Position numbers and translations under genes: made by a program. Source: Xanthobacteraceae bacterium (lineage in GTDB: Bacteria > Pseudomonadota > Alphaproteobacteria > Rhizobiales > Xanthobacteraceae). Taken from it: DNA of 51,176 nt. Positions 48,846-51,176 of this stretch are shown piece after piece; position 1 is the first letter of the stretch, and the number at the start of each line of letters is the position of its first letter. The notes under the pieces are model-generated. The model saw only the letters and a list, made by a program, of their open reading frames with translations. It was not told the origin of the DNA and did not search any database. The stretch is taken from NCBI GenBank assembly GCA_009694215.1, contig SHVN01000007.1, positions 1 through 51,176 of the forward strand, given 5' to 3'.

Positions 48846-49763
48846 TCAATCGACCGCCGCGAAGAGCTCTTCGACCGCATACCTTCGCGGCACCATCTTC
48901 TGATCGAACGCGAATTGCGTGATCGCTTCCAGGGCCTTGCGGTTTTTCTCGATACCGAACGGGAACGGGTCGCCGACGACCTTGGCGTTGACCACCGCGG
49001 CTTTGTCCCACAGCGTCTCGCCGCCGCCTTCGAGATCCTTCAGATATTCCGCCTTGGACGCCTCGAACGCGCGGTAAAGTTCGCCGGCAATCCAGGGCAT
49101 CTCTTTCAGCTCTGAATCCTTGATGACCAGGCCGTGGTTGATCGGATAAATGCCGGTCCTGCGAAACCAGTCGAACGCGGCGTTTTGCGCGTCGGGAATG
49201 AGCGGCTTGATCTCGGGCGCTTCGACGCCGACCTCGCCGAGTGCCGCATCCACCGCGCCGGACAGCAGAAGCTCCCGCATCGGCCTGCCGCGGAAGCTGG
49301 TGTCCACGTTCGAGGGATATACGAACTCCGTCACGTGCTCGTCGTCGGTCGGGACCCAGGTGATCCTGTTCAGGTCGACGCCGTATTCGCTTTGCAGGAT
49401 GCCGCGCGCCCACAGCCCGGTGGTGACGGTGTAGCCGCGGTTGACTCCGACCTTGCGGCCCTCCAGGTCTTTCGGCGTCCGGATGCCGGACTTCTCGTTG
49501 TAGAAAATCGTCCAGTGGTGAAAATTCCGCGTTACGAACAGTGGGATCGCGGTGAACGGCAGGCCGGCCGCGCGGGCGCAGACATAGGTCGTGAACGCCA
49601 TCTCGCAGATGTCGAATTCGAGGCCCCGGCACATGCGGCGCATCATCGGGACGATCTGTTCGACTTCGACAAAATCGAGGTTGAGCCGCCCAGGATCGAT
49701 GCCTGCCTGTTTGATAGGCTTGGTCAGGCCGTAATTACCCAGCGCAATCGTCAGCGGCCGCAT
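48846..49763 (-). CDS. 4,5-dihydroxyphthalate decarboxylase-like binding-fold protein
   Basis: This 305-residue protein starts at ATG 49763 (MRPLTIALGNYGLTKPIKQA), after an AACGGGGAGGAG ribosome site; the longer frame to 49997 is not needed. It shows the pattern of the group annotated as 4,5-dihydroxyphthalate decarboxylase or NMT1-type binding proteins: FVEVEQIVPMMRRMCRGLEF, DICEMAFTTYVCARA, FYNEKSGIRTPKDLEGRKVG and a WPTDDEHV-like WVPTDDEHVTEF. No signal peptide is present. It could decarboxylate a phthalate-type acid or be a binding protein without leader. The Mo, UbiD and Rieske enzymes nearby make an aromatic-acid role plausible. Confidence 0.83.
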   Translation of the reverse strand: MRPLTIALGNYGLTKPIKQAGIDPGRLNLDFVEVEQIVPMMRRMCRGLEFDICEMAFTTYVCARAAGLPFTAIPLFVTRNFHHWTIFYNEKSGIRTPKDLEGRKVGVNRGYTVTTGLWARGILQSEYGVDLNRITWVPTDDEHVTEFVYPSNVDTSFRGRPMRELLLSGAVDAALGEVGVEAPEIKPLIPDAQNAAFDWFRRTGIYPINHGLVIKDSELKEMPWIAGELYRAFEASKAEYLKDLEGGGETLWDKAAVVNAKVVGDPFPFGIEKNRKALEAITQFAFDQKMVPRRYAVEELFAAVD

Positions 49764-49905
49764 GAACTCCTCCCCGTTATTACAGGGGACAATACCCTTT
49801 CTGCCTGCGACCGTAACGCCAGGGTCGGGGCGGAACGCTCGCATCGGCCCTGAAGTTCTGGTACTAGCCAGCGAACGGCGGTAGCGAACCGATCTGGGGC
49901 GCTGA

Positions 49906-50889
49906 ATGACTTGGCTGCGTGCTTTTGGGCGGTTCTTCGAGCAAAAGATTGGGCTGCACCGGCTGGGCATTGCGCTGAGCCTGATCATCGTGGCCATCGC
50001 CGCCGTGGTGCTCTACCGCAAGCTGCATAACATCAACGTCGGCAAGGTGCTGACCGCGATGGCGACGGTCGAGTACCGCGACGTCGTCATCTCCGCGCTG
50101 TTCGTCGCCGCCGGCTATTTTACGCTGACGTTCTACGACCTGTTCGCGCTGCGCACGATCGGCCGCAAGGACGTGCCCTACCGCGTGGCGGCGCTGGCCG
50201 GCTTCACCTCCTATTCGGTCGGCCACAACGTCGGCGCCAGCGTCTTCACCGGCGGCGCGGTGCGCTACCGCATCTATTCTGCCTGGGGCCTCGACGCCAT
50301 CGAGGTCGCCAAGATCTGCTTCATCGCCGGTCTCACCTTCTGGCTCGGCAACGTCGCGGTGCTGGGATTCGGCTTCGCCTACCATCCGCAGGCGGCCTCC
50401 GATATTGACCAGCTTCCGCTCTGGCTCAACCGCTCGCTGGGCATCGCCGCGCTCATGGTCCTGGCGGGCTACGTCGCCTGGGTATGGCGGACGCCGCGCG
50501 TCATCGGGCGGCAGAACTGGCAGGTGCAGCTCCCGAACGGCCGGCTGACACTGCTACAGATCGTCATCGGCATCATCGACCTGACCTTTTGCGCGGCGGC
50601 GATGTACGTGCTGGTGCCGAACACGCCGCATATGCAGTTCGTCGACGTTGCGGTGATCTTCATCACCGCGACCTTGCTCGGCTTCGCCAGCCATTCACCG
50701 GGCGGGCTCGGCGTGTTCGATGCCGCCATGCTGATTGCGTTGTGGGAGTTCGATGCCGAGGAACTGCTCGCGGGCCTGCTGATCTTCCGGCTGCTTTATT
50801 ACATCACGCCGTTTGCGCTGGCGCTCGCGATCCTGGGCATTCGCGAATTCATGCTGCACTTCACAGAGCGGCGCAATGGCGGCGATTGA
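49906..50889 (+). CDS. LPG-synthase transmembrane-type (UPF0104-like) membrane protein
   Basis: This 327-residue protein is an eight-or-so-pass membrane protein resembling the N-terminal flippase-like domain of lysylphosphatidylglycerol synthase (MprF). Visible blocks are FTSYSVGHNVGASVFTGGAV, RYRIYSAWGLDAIEVAKICF, GFASHSPGGLGVFDAAMLIA and LLIFRLLYYITPFALALAIL. The soluble aminoacyl-transfer domain of full MprF is absent, so it is the stand-alone membrane type. It may move or modify lipids in the inner membrane. It overlaps the next gene's start by 14 bases, suggesting co-transcription with the sensor kinase. Confidence 0.88.
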   Translation: MTWLRAFGRFFEQKIGLHRLGIALSLIIVAIAAVVLYRKLHNINVGKVLTAMATVEYRDVVISALFVAAGYFTLTFYDLFALRTIGRKDVPYRVAALAGFTSYSVGHNVGASVFTGGAVRYRIYSAWGLDAIEVAKICFIAGLTFWLGNVAVLGFGFAYHPQAASDIDQLPLWLNRSLGIAALMVLAGYVAWVWRTPRVIGRQNWQVQLPNGRLTLLQIVIGIIDLTFCAAAMYVLVPNTPHMQFVDVAVIFITATLLGFASHSPGGLGVFDAAMLIALWEFDAEELLAGLLIFRLLYYITPFALALAILGIREFMLHFTERRNGGD

Positions 50890-51176
50890 TGACGGCGGCG
50901 CAGATTCGGGCTGGATCGGCCGCCTGAGCCGGCTGCTGGGAACGTACGACGATGACCCGCACGCCACGCTTGCGGCCCGTCCCGCCAGCGATCCTGCCCG
51001 CGGTCTGACGGACATCGCCCTTCTCGAAACCGTCATCGCGGGCATGCCCGATCCGGTCGTGGTGCTGGATCAGGACGGGCGCGTCATCGCCTTCAACACG
51101 CAGGCCGCTTCGCTTGCGCCTGCGCTGCGCCGGGGGGAGCCGGCCTCTATCGCGCTTCGCATGCCCGAGCTGGTCG
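50876..51176 (+). CDS. PhoR-like PAS-domain sensor histidine kinase, N-terminal part
   Basis: The first about 100 codons of a gene cut by the window end, starting at ATG 50876 (MAAIDDGGADSGWIGRLSRL) inside the preceding gene. A PAS-like segment follows (AGMPDPVVVLDQDGRVIAFN, then ASLAPALRRGEPASIALRMP). This is the N-terminal pattern of PhoR-type phosphate-regulon histidine kinases of Bradyrhizobium-like bacteria, as I recall them, without transmembrane helices at the start. The kinase domain is beyond the window, so function is tentative. It would be co-transcribed with the membrane protein before it. Confidence 0.6.
   Translation, partial: MAAIDDGGADSGWIGRLSRLLGTYDDDPHATLAARPASDPARGLTDIALLETVIAGMPDPVVVLDQDGRVIAFNTQAASLAPALRRGEPASIALRMPELV

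Noticed and set aside
1-51176. CRISPR array, tRNA, rRNA, insertion sequence or prophage genes
   Set aside because: No regularly spaced repeats, tRNA-like cloverleaf, transposase or phage gene was seen on reading; the repeats present are irregular palindromes.

Overview
The window is GC-rich alphaproteobacterial chromosome, most like a soil or rhizosphere member of the Hyphomicrobiales (the Bradyrhizobium / Rhodopseudomonas / Pseudolabrys side). This rests on the very high G+C, the style of the solute-binding proteins (MKRR...AAHAQQ leaders, Bug/TctC receptors), an alphaproteobacterial-type LexA box before imuA-imuB-dnaE2, and numerous short palindromic intergenic repeats. No rRNA, tRNA, transposase, integrase or CRISPR array was seen, and no gene-free stretch exceeds 300 bases. 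The assignment is inference from gene style, not from a marker gene.

Layout. 1-5.4 kb: a broken collagen-like lipoprotein gene, then a plus-strand catabolic group: a UbiD-type decarboxylase, two [2Fe-2S] subunits and one FAD subunit of a molybdenum hydroxylase interrupted by a deleted binding-protein pseudogene, and a lipocalin-like protein. 5.4-10.2 kb: a minus-strand phosphonate/phosphite-type ABC transporter (two tandem PhnD, PhnC, two PhnE). 10.3-17.1 kb: a membrane protein, Bug receptors, three ABC_sub_bind proteins (one frameshifted), a tiny membrane protein and an NMT1-type protein. 17.1-23 kb: a minus-strand group with an LLM flavin monooxygenase, two Bug-type receptors and a lone molybdopterin-binding large subunit. 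23.2-30.4 kb: a flavoprotein dehydrogenase, a deacetylase-fold protein, small membrane and PRC-barrel proteins, an O6-alkylguanine-DNA alkyltransferase, a quinone-oxidoreductase-like enzyme and an acyl-CoA ligase. 30.6-36.3 kb: the SOS mutasome imuA-imuB-dnaE2. 36.4-45.9 kb: an alpha/beta hydrolase, then a tight plus-strand operon (UbiD, carboxymuconolactone-decarboxylase-like, Rieske oxygenase, Bug receptor, fluoroacetate-dehalogenase-like hydrolase), a cupin, an exported hydrolase and another Bug receptor. 46-51.2 kb: a second deacetylase-fold protein, a MarR regulator, two signal-less binding-fold proteins, an LPG-synthase-type membrane protein, and the start of a PhoR-like sensor kinase cut by the window end.

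Functionally the region reads as an accessory catabolic island for aromatic, heteroaromatic and possibly halogenated acids: capture by many periplasmic receptors, CoA activation, Mo- or Rieske-dependent hydroxylation, prFMN-dependent decarboxylation and hydrolysis. Two oddities dominate. First, about fourteen solute-binding-type genes, pseudogenes or remnants occur with only one set of transporter membrane/ATPase genes (phnCEE). Second, the molybdenum hydroxylase subunits are split between two loci about 15 kb apart. Substrates are not determined by the sequence.
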